Shown piece by piece: positions 51,480 to 62,026 of a DNA stretch of 64,000 bases. Under the pieces are notes generated by a model. The model was not told where the DNA came from. It was given only the letters and a program-made list of their open reading frames with translations, and did no database searches. How positions within the stretch are numbered: position 1 is the first letter of the stretch; each line of letters opens with the position of its first letter. The translations under genes were made by a program, and so were the position numbers. The stretch comes from Immersiella caudata (lineage: Eukaryota > Ascomycota > Sordariomycetes > Sordariales > Lasiosphaeriaceae): contig JAULSU010000004.1 in NCBI GenBank assembly GCA_030512335.1, positions 124,001-188,000 of the forward strand, in the 5' to 3' direction.

Positions 51480-53784
51480 CTAGCGGTCATCAATACTCTC
51501 AAACACACTCGGTGTCGTAGCGGACATCGCGGACATCCTCTCAGACTCCTCTTGAGGCCCCTGCTCCTGCTTGGGACGTTTGACGAGATTTTTTCGTTTC
51601 TGCAGACTTTTCAGGTCCTGGAGCCCTTTCTTGAGGGTACCGCGCTTCTCCTCGAGACGTCTTCTCTCCAGAGATGATTCGTCGGTTTCTCCCGCGAGTT
51701 CGTGCAAGGCGGCTTCATCGCCCATCTCTGGGAAGTTGCTCGATCTGAGTAGCGTCGGGAGTTTGCTGATGAGGCGGTTCTCGAATGCCAAGACGCTCAT
51801 GTCGTCGATGAACCTGCTCAGCGCTACCTACGAACATGGTGAATTTTGTCAGTACCAGTTTACCTAGGCTCTACCTCATTGGTTTAGGTAGGTGCTTAGT
51901 CGCGGGACTAAGGAGACACTGCCTTACCTCGTAGTAAGCCTCCATGTAGTCCACGGCCAACGCGCTCCCGAAGCGCTCCATATCGGGTTCAAACCCCTCT
52001 CCTACCAAGTCCAAGAGCTCGATCGGATTTACACTGATCTTCCTGCTCGGATCCTCAAAAGTGATTGGGAACGCTTTGTGGATCAGCTTCCTGATACCGC
52101 GTTTGTGGCGCTCTTGCTGGATCCGCTGAACGTTGTCGGTGAGCTGGGAATTGTAGGTGATGGCGTGCTGCATGGCAGATTCAAGCAACTCGTCGACTTG
52201 TGCGTCCAGATCGGCCTTCAACCCGTCGATTCCCTCGCGGACAATTTCAAGCACCCTTCCGGCAACGTCACTCGCCGTGATGTGCTTAACAATTGCCTCC
52301 GTCGCCTGATGCGTGTCGTCTAGCATTCCCTCGACGAGACGCCTCGTGATCCTCTCCCAGGGCTCGCATTGTTCGACGAAAAGGTCGGTGACGATGAGCG
52401 GGTTGAATAGACCTGGGAGCTCACGGCCCTTGCTGAACTTGAGGCGACTTGCAACGTCGTCTACAAAATCAGACCGGGAGATGCGAGGCGAGTCTCGGAG
52501 TTTGCGGTTCTCGGCATCCTCACTCTCCGAATCGACAATGTACTGGCTCTGACCGCTCAGTCGCATCTCCTTGTCGAATTCGCTCAGTCGGCTCTGCACC
52601 ACAGCCCTCAGGCGTCTATGAAACTTGTCGATTTCCTTCGGGTAACCAAAAAACCGATGCGACGTGTAAGTCCCCTCGACGGCTTGCGTAGCCAGGGACG
52701 TGAAGTCCTCACCGATGCTCAGCAGGTAATTCAACTGCTGCTGCGGCGTCTGTCGCACCGGACCGAGTCGCTTTAGCCGGGTATCGCAATCGCGGATGTA
52801 ATCATCCACATCCTGGACAAGGCTCGGCAGCTGGGCGAGAATTTGGTCCCTCAAAACGGCGCTGAGGCGTTTCTTCAACGCCGCTACGCCACAGTGGGAG
52901 GGGTCGATGGTGGCCCACGCGCCCTTGGAGAGAAAGTCACTCTCAATGGCATCTCGCTCGGCCGAACTGACGTGGCGTTCCTCAAATGCCCGGTTCTTCA
53001 GGACGTGCCAACCAAGACGAAGCTCCTCCTGAATATTCTGCGCCAACCGGACAAAGTAGCCCTCTGAGGGGGACCCAACACCCGGCCTGTCGGGTTTCGT
53101 GATCAAGCCCATGGTGCGCAACCCTTCCGGGTCGACATGCTTGGCCATCAGGGTTACAACCTGCAGGACGTATGGGTACTCCGCCGATACCACGGTGAGG
53201 ATGATACTCCGCGGCCGGGCCATGTACCGCTCGACCATCCCGCGAACCGTGTCAACATCAGCGTTGGATTGGTCCTTGTCTCCCGTGCGGAAGAGACCTG
53301 GAAGATCCACTATGGTGAGGTGCGGTTGCTCCGGCCCGGTACGCTCGATGCGGAGGATGTCATCGAAGAAGTCTCCTCCTGGGCTGCCAGCGGAGGCACC
53401 AGCCGCATCAGCCATGGCGAGCTTGGCCTCCTCGGTCACGGCGTCCAGGCCATCTGCATCGATGCTTGCTTTGGGTTGCCAGCTCTCGAGGCATTCCTTG
53501 TGCTCTCCGAATCGGCTTTCGCCCGGAATGATGGAAACTTTGGTCGTGACCTCGGAACTCCTACGGAGAACCAGCTCGGTGGCGAAGCGGGTGCAGAGGC
53601 CGTCCTTGGTGGGGAAGGGCATGCGGGAGATGGCCTCGAGGACCGAGCTCTTGCCTACAGACTGGTCTCCGCAAACGATAATTTCGGGAAGGTCGACATA
53701 GTGGCTGACGCCCTGGGAGCGGAGGCGGTCGATGATGTCTAGGAGACCACGGTGGTCTCCCACGGCAAGGTTGGTGTCTGTCAT
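51480..53784 (-). CDS. Dynamin-superfamily (Mx-like) GTPase
   Basis: Two exons (53784-51928 and 51827-51480), 734 residues; the 100-bp intron has donor GTAAGG and acceptor CGTAG and falls inside the GED region. GTPase motifs are complete: G1 GDQSVGKSS (39-47), G3 DLPGLF at ~158 and G4 TKPD at ~219. The middle/stalk region follows (TLPSLVQ-like helices, RDCDTRLKRLG, KFHRRLRAVV) and the GED ends with FENRLISKLP. There is no PH or Pro-rich domain, so the layout is that of Mx/fungal dynamin-like proteins rather than classical endocytic dynamin. Relatives remodel membranes; animal Mx proteins restrict viruses, and in fungi they are often found at variable loci. An acidic/basic tail (LERRRLEEKRGTLKKGLQDL) is probably coiled coil. 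Confidence 0.9.
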
Positions 53785-54217
53785 TATCCCGTATTTTTTT
53801 GTTGCACACGTGTGTATTTAGGTCGGTGATAGTTCCAGGGAACGGTTAACAGGGTAGCTGGAAACGATGCGCTTGTACCTTGCCGACTAAGAAACATTTC
53901 AGGGGGGATCGTGCTTAAGAATCCCAGTCCCTGGAGCAGGCACCGGCCATGGCTCGGAACGATGTGCAAGGCCACCCACATACCTTACTTAGGTATTGAA
54001 GGCCTCCCGCAGAACTGGGCACCAGCGTTGCAGAACTTCTGCATCTGTCGGCCCGAATAATGTAGAAATTGCACGAATAAGAACCAACATAGAGCCGGTA
54101 AAGAGGCCTACGACAGGACATGTCGACATCATTCGTCACATTCTGTTTCCTGCCACCAATAAGTGACTGGGCAGCTACCTAGTTGAGGCCTACCGTGCTA
54201 TGATTGGACACATTGAA
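53785..54217. other. Intergenic between dynamin-like and deaminase genes
   Basis: About 430 bases, both flanking genes on the minus strand; holds the dynamin promoter and the deaminase 3' region. No gene seen. Confidence 0.4.
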
Positions 54218-55666
54218 TCATCCCATCACCGTCGGTCCCGTTGCCGTCGCCGTTTTCGTCAAGGAAGGCCCAGCAGTCGAATCATAATTCTTGGGCCTCC
54301 GCGTACCGTTCAGCGCGCCGCCCAGCTCCTCCTTCACTAAATGCTCAAGTTTGTTGGCGACTTTGACGAACGGCGGGTTCATCTGGAATTTTCCATGAAT
54401 TGCGTAAAATGGCGGTGGCATCCACGATGGGTAAATTTTCTGGTGGCAAGCCGAGACTTGGAGCCAGAGCGGATGATGTGACAGGTACTCGTGACAGTGA
54501 AAGCAGGCCTTTTTGCTTGTCCCCATGAATTTCAGTCGGGGAGTCAAGTTGGGGTTGCCCTCGTAAAAGAGCACGAGCTGCATTTCGGCGTGGAGTGTCA
54601 GGGTCAAATTGTGACATGTCTTGCGGAGTCGTCCTTCGAGGTCTTGGGTGCCTAGGTGCCTTTTCAGCTTCTCCAGCGTCATCTCCCAGTCATCTTTGAC
54701 GAGATTCTCAATGTTTGATAGAAGGGGAGCCTTCTCTTTGGAGAGAGAGAATTGCCGAGGAGGAGAGTGCTGAACGGCCTTGATGGAAATCCCCAGAAAG
54801 ACCTCGGGCTGCTTCGCCGCGAGCTTCACCATGGACTTGATGGATGAGTGGTATCGGGCGATTTTGTGCAAACTATCCAGCCATAGCGGGTTTTCCGTAT
54901 CAGCAAGCCCCAGGAGGAGCCTCAGCTGCCCGGGATAGACCCACCGGGCTTGCGAAGCCCAGCTGATTAGCACCCCCAGGGTTGCAGGACCCCAAGACTG
55001 TGGAGATGGACCCTGAAAGGGACATCTTTCCAGCAAAAGTCTCAACTCCCGAACTGTGCTTGGCTCAAGCTTCACTCGACCAGCAAGAAGTCGCGAGTGC
55101 GCCCCTTGCAGAAACTTCTTGATGCCGTGCTTCTCGAGTTTCTCAGCAAGCGAGCAAATCCGTGCTCTGTCAAGTCCAACAACCACGCCAAGGATCTCGG
55201 CTTCAGCTTGCAACCAAGTCCTCTCTGCCGCATGCGCTGCGTCAGCCATCCATCAGACAAACGAGGGAAGCAAAGGGGTACCCAGGTACATACCCTTTCT
55301 AGCAGTGGCTTGGAGTATTTGCAACACAGTCTTCAGGTCAGCCAGGTCCTTCGTCGCCAAGCCGCGGTTGCGTGCCACCCTGAGGGTAGCTCCGGCCGGG
55401 ACATGTTGTTCTAAACACACGGCTGATGCTGTTTCCGCCCCTGAGCTCGACGTTGAGCAGATCAGCGCGAACGCGTCGAGGAACTTCTGCTTGAGCTTCT
55501 GCCCGCCCGAAGTGTAGTCGCCATCGGGGTTCTCATCTAGCAAGCTTCTCGTCGGTTCCCCTCGGACAGGGTCAATCAGGCAGAGTAATGCTGACTGGAC
55601 CACGAAGCGTTTGAGGTCCTCTTTGCCAATCTGAGTTAGGGATGGCTGTTTTGCGGGTGTGGCCAT
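54218..55666 (-). CDS. OTT_1508-like deaminase-fold protein
   Basis: Two exons (55666-55294 and 55236-54218), 463 residues; the 57-bp intron has GTATGT donor, GCTGAC branch and GCAG acceptor and joins ATARK to AHAAERTWL in frame. The N-terminal ~300 residues are helical and lack named motifs. The C-terminal part has the zinc-dependent deaminase signature: LTLHAEMQLVLFYEG at ~340 (His-Ala-Glu, zinc ligand and proton shuttle) and KKACFHCHEYLSHH at ~367 (two Cys zinc ligands, C-x-x-C), then FYAIHGKFQMNPPF. This is the OTT_1508-like branch of the nucleotide/nucleic-acid deaminase fold, expanded in fungi. Substrate unknown; cytidine or adenine bases in nucleic acid are proposed for the wider family. 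I start at the ATG at 55666; an upstream frame continues but lacks features. Confidence 0.82.
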
Positions 55667-56004
55667 CCTAAGGTGATGCCGGGTGGTTATTTCGCTCAGG
55701 GGTCGGGCCGTGTGGTACTGGCTGAGGGTTTGAGAAAGGGTATCGTGCACAAAGAGACGATGAGCGCTTGACTCTATCGTGTCCTGGTTGGGGTGGCTGC
55801 ACATATCTGATTGGGCCACGTAGCGACGCAAAAGTGCACCCTTTCGCGTTGTATGGCTTGCTCCAGGCAGCTCTCCAGCAAGCCCCTCATCTTTGTCATT
55901 GGCGGCCTCACGGCGTATTTTGGACGTGGTTCTCCCCTCAAAGAATGTACCGATTAAGATGGTTTTGTGTGGAAAACTGAGCCAGAGTACTCTGCTGTCG
56001 ATAT
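55667..56004. other. Short intergenic region
   Basis: About 340 bases between the deaminase start and the CFEM gene stop. The frame of the deaminase is open through most of it without family features, so a longer N-terminus is possible but unproven. Confidence 0.35.
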
Positions 56005-56981
56005 CTACGCCGATAATTCCTGCCTCTGGTGACATACCTGCCGCTCCCCATTGTTCCAAGACCGAGGGACAACATTACTTTTCCCTTTCTTTGGCCTGCG
56101 CGAGAAACACAGCCAACCCATCATGATCTCGAGAATAGTCTCGTCGCTGTTTCGCGTCTTCATCGCCCTAGACCAATAGTCAATGTCAGCTATCCGCATC
56201 AACTAACGCACCGTCTCATCTCACGGGGGTTCCCATACGCACAAAGGGTCAAGATTGCGACCACCAGAGCGGGCAGCCCCAATCCCAGTGACAGTCCAAT
56301 CGTTTGGCCGTCGAGACTCGTCCCAGCGGAAGCCCCCGAGGCCTTGCTGTTTTCCGGGCTATCACCCTTGATGATACTTGGGCCACCGATAGTACAAGTC
56401 CTGTTGTCTCCGTCTCCGCAATCATATTTGTTTCCGCTCCCGTCTCCAGTTGTCTCATCACCCGTACTTGCGGGCGCGGCGGTGCTGTCAGGACTCGCAT
56501 CGGTCGATCGGGAAAACGATGTGTGTCGCGCCGTGGTGAGAGAGGACTGTTCGTGGGATTGTCAACTACCTGCTTGAAGGCGGGAACTAGATGGAAACGG
56601 TACATTGAGAACACGACTTACAGAAGTCACAACAGGTTGACTTGCGCAGAAAGCCTTGTACACATCGACAGCGTGCCCCGGAGTCGCCGTATCCTTGCTC
56701 CCACATGCGGAACCCGCCTCCCTCAGAATGAACTTCGTGATCGTGTCCTCGCGGGATGGGTCGCAAAGACAACTTGCAGTCTTGCATCCCGTCAAACTGA
56801 CAATATGATGTTTGCCAGCACAGTACCCTGTCACATGGGCGACGCGGCAGGACCCACAGAGTGGGAGGTCCTTGAAAGGGGGGAAGGCCATAATGTCTTT
56901 TGTGAGATCTTCAGTGAGGTCTGCCGTGGCGATGGGAATGCGAAGGGCGAGAATAAATAAGGCTCCAAGAATGAATGTCAT
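56005..56981 (-). CDS. CFEM-domain membrane protein
   Basis: Three exons (56981-56622, 56546-56239 and 56167-56005), 276 residues; the introns of 75 and 71 bp have GTAAGT and GTATGG donors. A signal peptide (MTFILGALFILALRIPIATA) precedes a CFEM domain with eight Cys (LCGSCRVAHVTGYC, LTGCKTASCLCD, GSACGS, YKAFC). A Ser/Thr-rich stalk (SSLTTARHTSFSRST) leads to a single membrane helix (IGLSLGLGLPALVVAILTLC) and a basic cytosolic tail. CFEM proteins bind haem or other ligands at the cell surface and some act as receptors or virulence factors; a receptor-like topology is seen here. The exon-2 boundary is set by the TGA that would otherwise interrupt the frame. Confidence 0.82.
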
Positions 56982-57521
56982 TTTGGGTCGTCCTTGTCGA
57001 ATCTCGGCCATTGTTTGCCAGAGTGTCTTGTTATTTCGACTAGGTGCATGTAGGACCCAAACCTGAAAGATGGGGCAGGGACCGTATGGCAACTTGGCGG
57101 AGTGCCGGCACACTTTCAGGGCTCAGCGGGTAAGGGGCATGCAGAGGAGAAAAATTTCTCGGCAACCTCAAACGACAACACAGCTGAGGATGCACTTGAT
57201 GAAGAACGTTGAAATGCGTGCCAAGAATCCAGACCGTAGCCACCCACTCGCACTGGGCTCGGCCCAGAACATGATTTGGTTCAGCTGAACACGACTGCAT
57301 CCAACCACATCGCAATGCCCAAGACAAAAGCAAGCCACAACACACTTTTCACCCCAAACAGGGCATAACGAGAGCAACCAGTACGTTTCATCCAACAACT
57401 GCATTTAAAACTGAGCGATTTACAGCTGTGCATCAAAGCCCCCTCCAATGCCATCTTCCGAATCAAGCATCAACCGAAAGAACACAGCAAATGAAGTCCC
57501 TCCCGCCCGGACAAACCGCGG
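56982..57521. other. Intergenic, no gene seen
   Basis: About 540 bases holding the CFEM promoter and the 3' end of the next minus-strand gene. Confidence 0.4.
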
Positions 57522-57860
57522 CTATTTTCCATCTTTGTCAGCACCAGCAAAATTTGAACAATGGGCACTGTGTGACCTACGTTCACCAGCCACAGGCAGA
57601 GCACAGCGGTCGCGCCACTGGCAACTGCTGCCGCCCCGGCAGGGGCTGATCTGGCAGCCCCAAACGTTTCCCGGGTCGTCTGGGCATGGCCAATCAGGCG
57701 CCACACCCTGAATGGAGACGCCACCCCATGTGCGCTCGCATACGTTTTTGTCTAGGCATATGCAACCTGTGTTTCTCCAGAAGGATGAGCATCGGCCACC
57801 GACGGCACTGTAGACAGTGACGGGGAGGGAGAGGAGGAAGAGACAAGAGATGAGCTTCAT
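57522..57860 (-). CDS. Small secreted Cys-rich protein
   Basis: 112 residues from the ATG at 57860. A signal peptide (MKLISCLFLLSLPVTVYS) is followed by a Cys-rich core: GGRCSSFWRNTGCICLDKNVC, WPCPDDPGNVWGCQ, ISPCRGGSSCQWRDRC. This PCPxDPxNVxGC pattern recurs in uncharacterised secreted fungal proteins, presumably disulphide-knotted. The last ~27 residues have no Cys pattern apart from one and could be read-through of a missed intron. Effector-like or antimicrobial-like; function not known. Confidence 0.68.
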   Translation of the reverse strand: MKLISCLFLLSLPVTVYSAVGGRCSSFWRNTGCICLDKNVCERTWGGVSIQGVAPDWPCPDDPGNVWGCQISPCRGGSSCQWRDRCALPVAGERRSHSAHCSNFAGADKDGK

Positions 57861-59179
57861 GGCTGGCTGCCTTGAAAGAGGACAAGTTGAGACGGAGTCT
57901 GTTGCTGTGATCTGGGAATTTTGGATCAAAGTACGGGATCAATACACCAAAAAACTCGAGTAAGTTGACTGGATTAATATCTTCGAGGGACACAAGCCAC
58001 CCCCCTACTGGGAGTCATGAAAGTAAGCTGCCACTCTAACTTGCATTCCATTTGCAGTGACGCGGGAGGGAAACATCAGCAGCTGGAACCCTGGAGATGT
58101 TTTACTATTCCCTCTGGGACCTACAAAAGTCACCGTCATCGTCCCGGATCCATGACCGGCATCCAATGACAGACGCCATCTCTTCCTTGCCAAGACGCTC
58201 CATAAGGAAGGTGATGTGTCAAAACCGGGAGCACAATTGCTCCGACCCCTTTCTGGGGGAATAAGCAATCTGCAAACAACCCCAGAGCAGTCTCGCTTCC
58301 CGGTTACATAAGAGATCCGTAATGGTACGTTGCGTGTCCAAGCTGTGTTCCCGTTGTTACGCTCCAAGTTGGGTATGCTTTCCGAGGCGAAATTGTAACC
58401 CACTTTGTTTGAACACGGGTCCTTGGTGTTTGTGGTTTTTATACGTTTCGTTTATTTATGGCTTGCAGCCATAAATCCAAAATCGAAAGTAAGCCCAGGG
58501 TGTCTACTGCGGTTACGGTATGATGGGCGCCGATTCCTAAACATGGTCCGACAGCTATCCTTGTCTTGTGCCGGAAAGAATTACGAAGCGGAAGGCTGAC
58601 CACGAGGGGCGGTTCGCAGTGGGTAGCTGATAGGATGGAAAATGAATGGATTTTATTGTGTTATCAAATTTGTTAGTTCATAACCAAAGTTGGCAAGAAT
58701 GACACCCAGAACTTCAAACCAAAACCACCACCTTCATAACAATCTGGAGACCCTCCATCCCTGTCTCGTCCGATGCCTTCACAAATTCATCGCTCTCCAC
58801 CGAACAATCCCCCACAGTCACACCGATCTCAAGATCTGACGATGGTGCTGCTTCCTCTCTACTTGCAAACAAAGCCGGGAATAAACATGGCTTGACCGTC
58901 AACCCCTCCCGCTCGGCCTGTTGCCGTCTACCCATGCCGCCGCGGGTCCTGTCGCCACTGGGCCTTTGCACCTATGAATCCACCGCTAGAGCTATCGCCA
59001 GACGGTCTGTCGTGGTGAGAGCCATGGTGAACTACGGCGGCCATGGGTGTCAGGGGCGTTCAACATGCGAAAGGCGGTGATACCTCACGCATCGGAAAAC
59101 GGTAGACTGACGGCTTTCTTTGGCGTAATCAAGCCATCAAGTCAAAGATTGGGAACCACCTGAGCGCTGCGAGGGCCAA
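57861..59179. other. Intergenic, no gene seen
   Basis: About 1.3 kb between the secreted protein and the pogo-type relic. Open frames in 58005-58403 and 58714-58971 (minus) lack ATG starts and family features. The last ~200 bases may be the decayed N-terminal part of the transposase. Confidence 0.4.
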
Positions 59180-60154
59180 GTTACACCACCAAGGGCGCCG
59201 TGATCAACTATTTTGGCCTCCTGGAGCGGCACATTCGTGAGAGAGGCATCAAGACGGCAAATATCAGCAACATGGATTAGAATGGTGTCAAGGAAGGTGA
59301 GATGGAGGAGGGCCCCATTTTGGGGAACCGCTTGACCAACCCTTGCTACAAATTGACCCCCGATTTGTCGCCGTGGGTCACCATTCTTGAAGCCATCACC
59401 GCCACGAGCAAGCGGCTTACCCCTGTCGTTATCTATACCGGATAAACTCTCAAGGTACAGTGGTTTCATCCGGAATTGCCTCACTGGAAGCACGACCACT
59501 TTCTCGCAAGCCCGACCAACAACAATATCGCTCTCCGTTGACTCAGGGAGGTGTATTTGTCAGAGACAGCCCTTAAGGATGAGAAAGAGTGGCGCCTTCA
59601 TATTATTGATCAACACTCTACCCGCGTGGGCGTTGACTTTATGTATGACGCCTGTATAAGCCGAGTGGTGATCACCTACCTCCCTAGACGCTCCACACAC
59701 CCCCTCCAGCCTCTCGATATTACTGTTCTCGCTGCACTGAAGCCGTGCTACCACGGCGAGACCTCAAAGTGGACCTATTACGATATATCGACCCCTGTGG
59801 CCCAGCAACTGTTCCTAATGGCCTGCTACAAAGCATCGACAAGGGTATTCACGGTCCACAACATCAGGAAGAGCTTCTCAACCACCGAAAATGTACCCCC
59901 TAAACCGAAACATGCCGCTTAGCCACCCCGAGGCGTTGGTCGACGTCGATGGAAATGAGAGGGCCACCAGGACTCCCTCTCTTCCTGTAAACCAACGCAA
60001 GTGCCTTGTCGGGGATATGTCGACTCCTTGGAGGAGTGTAGATATTCACAGGAACACTAAACTCATACGACAACGCCTTGATGATGTTGATAAGGCCAGA
60101 ATCAAGATGCTTCAGCTGAGCGGCAAGGTTTGGTTCTTGTCTGTGCGAAATTAG
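59180..60154 (+). mobile_element. Inactive Fot1/pogo-type (DDE_1) transposase
   Basis: A plus-strand frame covers the catalytic core: NISNMD*NGVKEG (first Asp), SPWVTILEAITATSKRL, FHPELPHW, LHIIDQHST (second Asp, normally DGHxSH), VVITYLPRRSTHPLQPLD (third Asp). Stops interrupt the frame: TAG after the first Asp near 59277, TAA near 59440 and TGA near 59538, where a Trp (R*LREVYL) is expected. These fit C-to-T or G-to-A changes. After KHAA* at 59922 the C-terminal part continues in a different frame (STPWRSVDIHRNTKLIRQRL) to 60154. The N-terminal CENP-B-like DNA-binding region is missing or unrecognisable. No terminal inverted repeats found by eye. Confidence 0.75.
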
Positions 60155-62026
60155 TGTCCATTGTAGGAGCCAGACAAAAGTCCTTCCAGGAGTTTAAGGG
60201 TAAGGGTGGGGGTATTGGGGAGGGTGAGTTGGCGACTGCGCTAGGTGGGGTTACCGGGTGAGAGCAGGGTCGCGAGTGATTCAGGAACAGGGCAGGTGTC
60301 GAGGTGCCCGCACATGTGTTTCTCCGAATTGGGGCTCTTGGTGGCTTCCGATGGCCCACGCATTTCCATGACGGGGATCAGCATGGGCCTCTCCAGACCA
60401 GGGACCAGGGGGACACACGCTCCTGACGGCCAGCCCCACGCGTTTCTTCCCATGAATTGCCTTATAATGGGAGTCATTGACGCGGTTTCTGGTTGACCCT
60501 GGTTATGGGGCAGTGAGATACGAAGAAACTTAAACTTTGCGCCAATATGAACAAGCTGGCCTAACCCTTCTCCATCCCCAACTGCCATTCTTCATTCACC
60601 AACGCCCATTCTCCATTCCCAATCTATTGTCAACATTGACACTCCCAAGCTTCCCTTTCCACAGCAAACACAATGGAGGCCTCCTCACGCATTACCAGCG
60701 TTTTCCCCGGCCTAAGCATCCCCCTTGGCTCGAGCTACCCCCTACTCCCCCCATTACCCCACCCCTCTCCCACCTCTTCACTCCTGTCCGCAACATCACC
60801 TCACTCCTCACCCCCGGCACTCCTCTCCTCACCCGCTCTCACCCCAACACCCCCACCCAGCGCACACAGTCCTCTGACTCACTCCTGTCGCCCACACTCA
60901 CCCCCATTACCCTCATCCTCACTCCCCCATCACCTACACACCCACCCATAACCCTCACCCCCCGTCGCACAGAGGGAACACGGGCGAACACCCAGTGATC
61001 CACACCGTGGTGGGTTCGGCGTCGACACCGTCCTAGAACGCGACTGTGCAGTGTCTTTATCTTGGCGTGTTCGGCGGGGTCCCTCACCCAAGTGCCACTT
61101 CCCTCACTTTCTCATTTACACACACACGCACCCGCATACCGGAGTGCCACCTCATGCACACACTCACCCCCACGCAGCAGTGTCCCCCAAAACTTTGCAT
61201 TGACATCTAGGATGCGCACCATGTTTACCTCACTCCGTCCGCCCACCCGCAGCACACCCTCCATATCCTCCCGTAATCATCACTCAGCTCTCTTACCCCA
61301 ACTCTTTCACTCTTGACACCTCACCCCCTGACACCTTGCTCTCAGACAAGCTTGAAAAGCTTTACATACTGGCTCCATCTCAATTTTCCACCCTCTTTGC
61401 TAGGAGATGGTAAGTTAATGTCGTCGCTCCAACTTCCCTCTGGTGGCACTGTCAGCATTACCAGCACACCAGCCCGGCGAAATACAAATGTTTCAGCCTC
61501 AGCAGAGCCTGCAGGAACAATAAGAAGGAAAAATACCCCCTAATCCTGCATCAACAACAGTGCTCTTGGCTGGCATGTTGACTTGTAGGGCCCATCAGTG
61601 CGAATGAGGCATTCTACCAGTGCAGAGAGAACCGTGGCTTGGCACGACCCTGAGGTAATCTGGCCATATACCAAGCTGTCGACATTAACATCGATGACAG
61701 GGGCTCGAAGGGTAAGTGTTACAGTTGACCTAGCGCCCTACTTCCCAAGGCCCTTCAGATGTTTGCCTAATAGCGGCACTGTCGGAAAGAATCTTACGTG
61801 AACCCCGTGTCTCATCGTGGCGATTTCTGCATGTGAAGGTCCCGGCCCTCCCAAGTTGCGCCCCACCGTGGAAGCACTGAACCAGGGGTTTCTGCGCCGA
61901 TGTCACCTTTCCAGTGGAACTCGGCTCACCGGGGGCCCACTTTGCGAGGTTTCGGTAACGACATCAAAACAGCTGGGTTTTCCGCGGGTAAAGTCAGGTC
62001 ACCATTCAGGGGCCAATGACACCAAT
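60155..62026. other. Intergenic with C-rich low-complexity stretch
   Basis: About 1.9 kb without a supported gene. From ~60720 to ~60970 the plus strand is strongly C-rich and G-poor (CACCCC, CTCACC and similar words), giving Pro/Ser/Thr-rich open frames that I regard as composition effects. The remainder to 62026 is ordinary sequence and includes the promoter of the next gene. Confidence 0.45.

Noticed and set aside
57905..58971. Minus-strand frames at 58005-58403 and 58714-58971 as small genes
   Set aside because: They begin with GTG in the available frame, lack ATG starts and show no signal peptide or motif.
60720..61320. Telomeric or subtelomeric repeat, or a Pro-rich protein gene
   Set aside because: No regular TTAGGG/CCCTAA units; the frames shift with composition and show no conserved segment.
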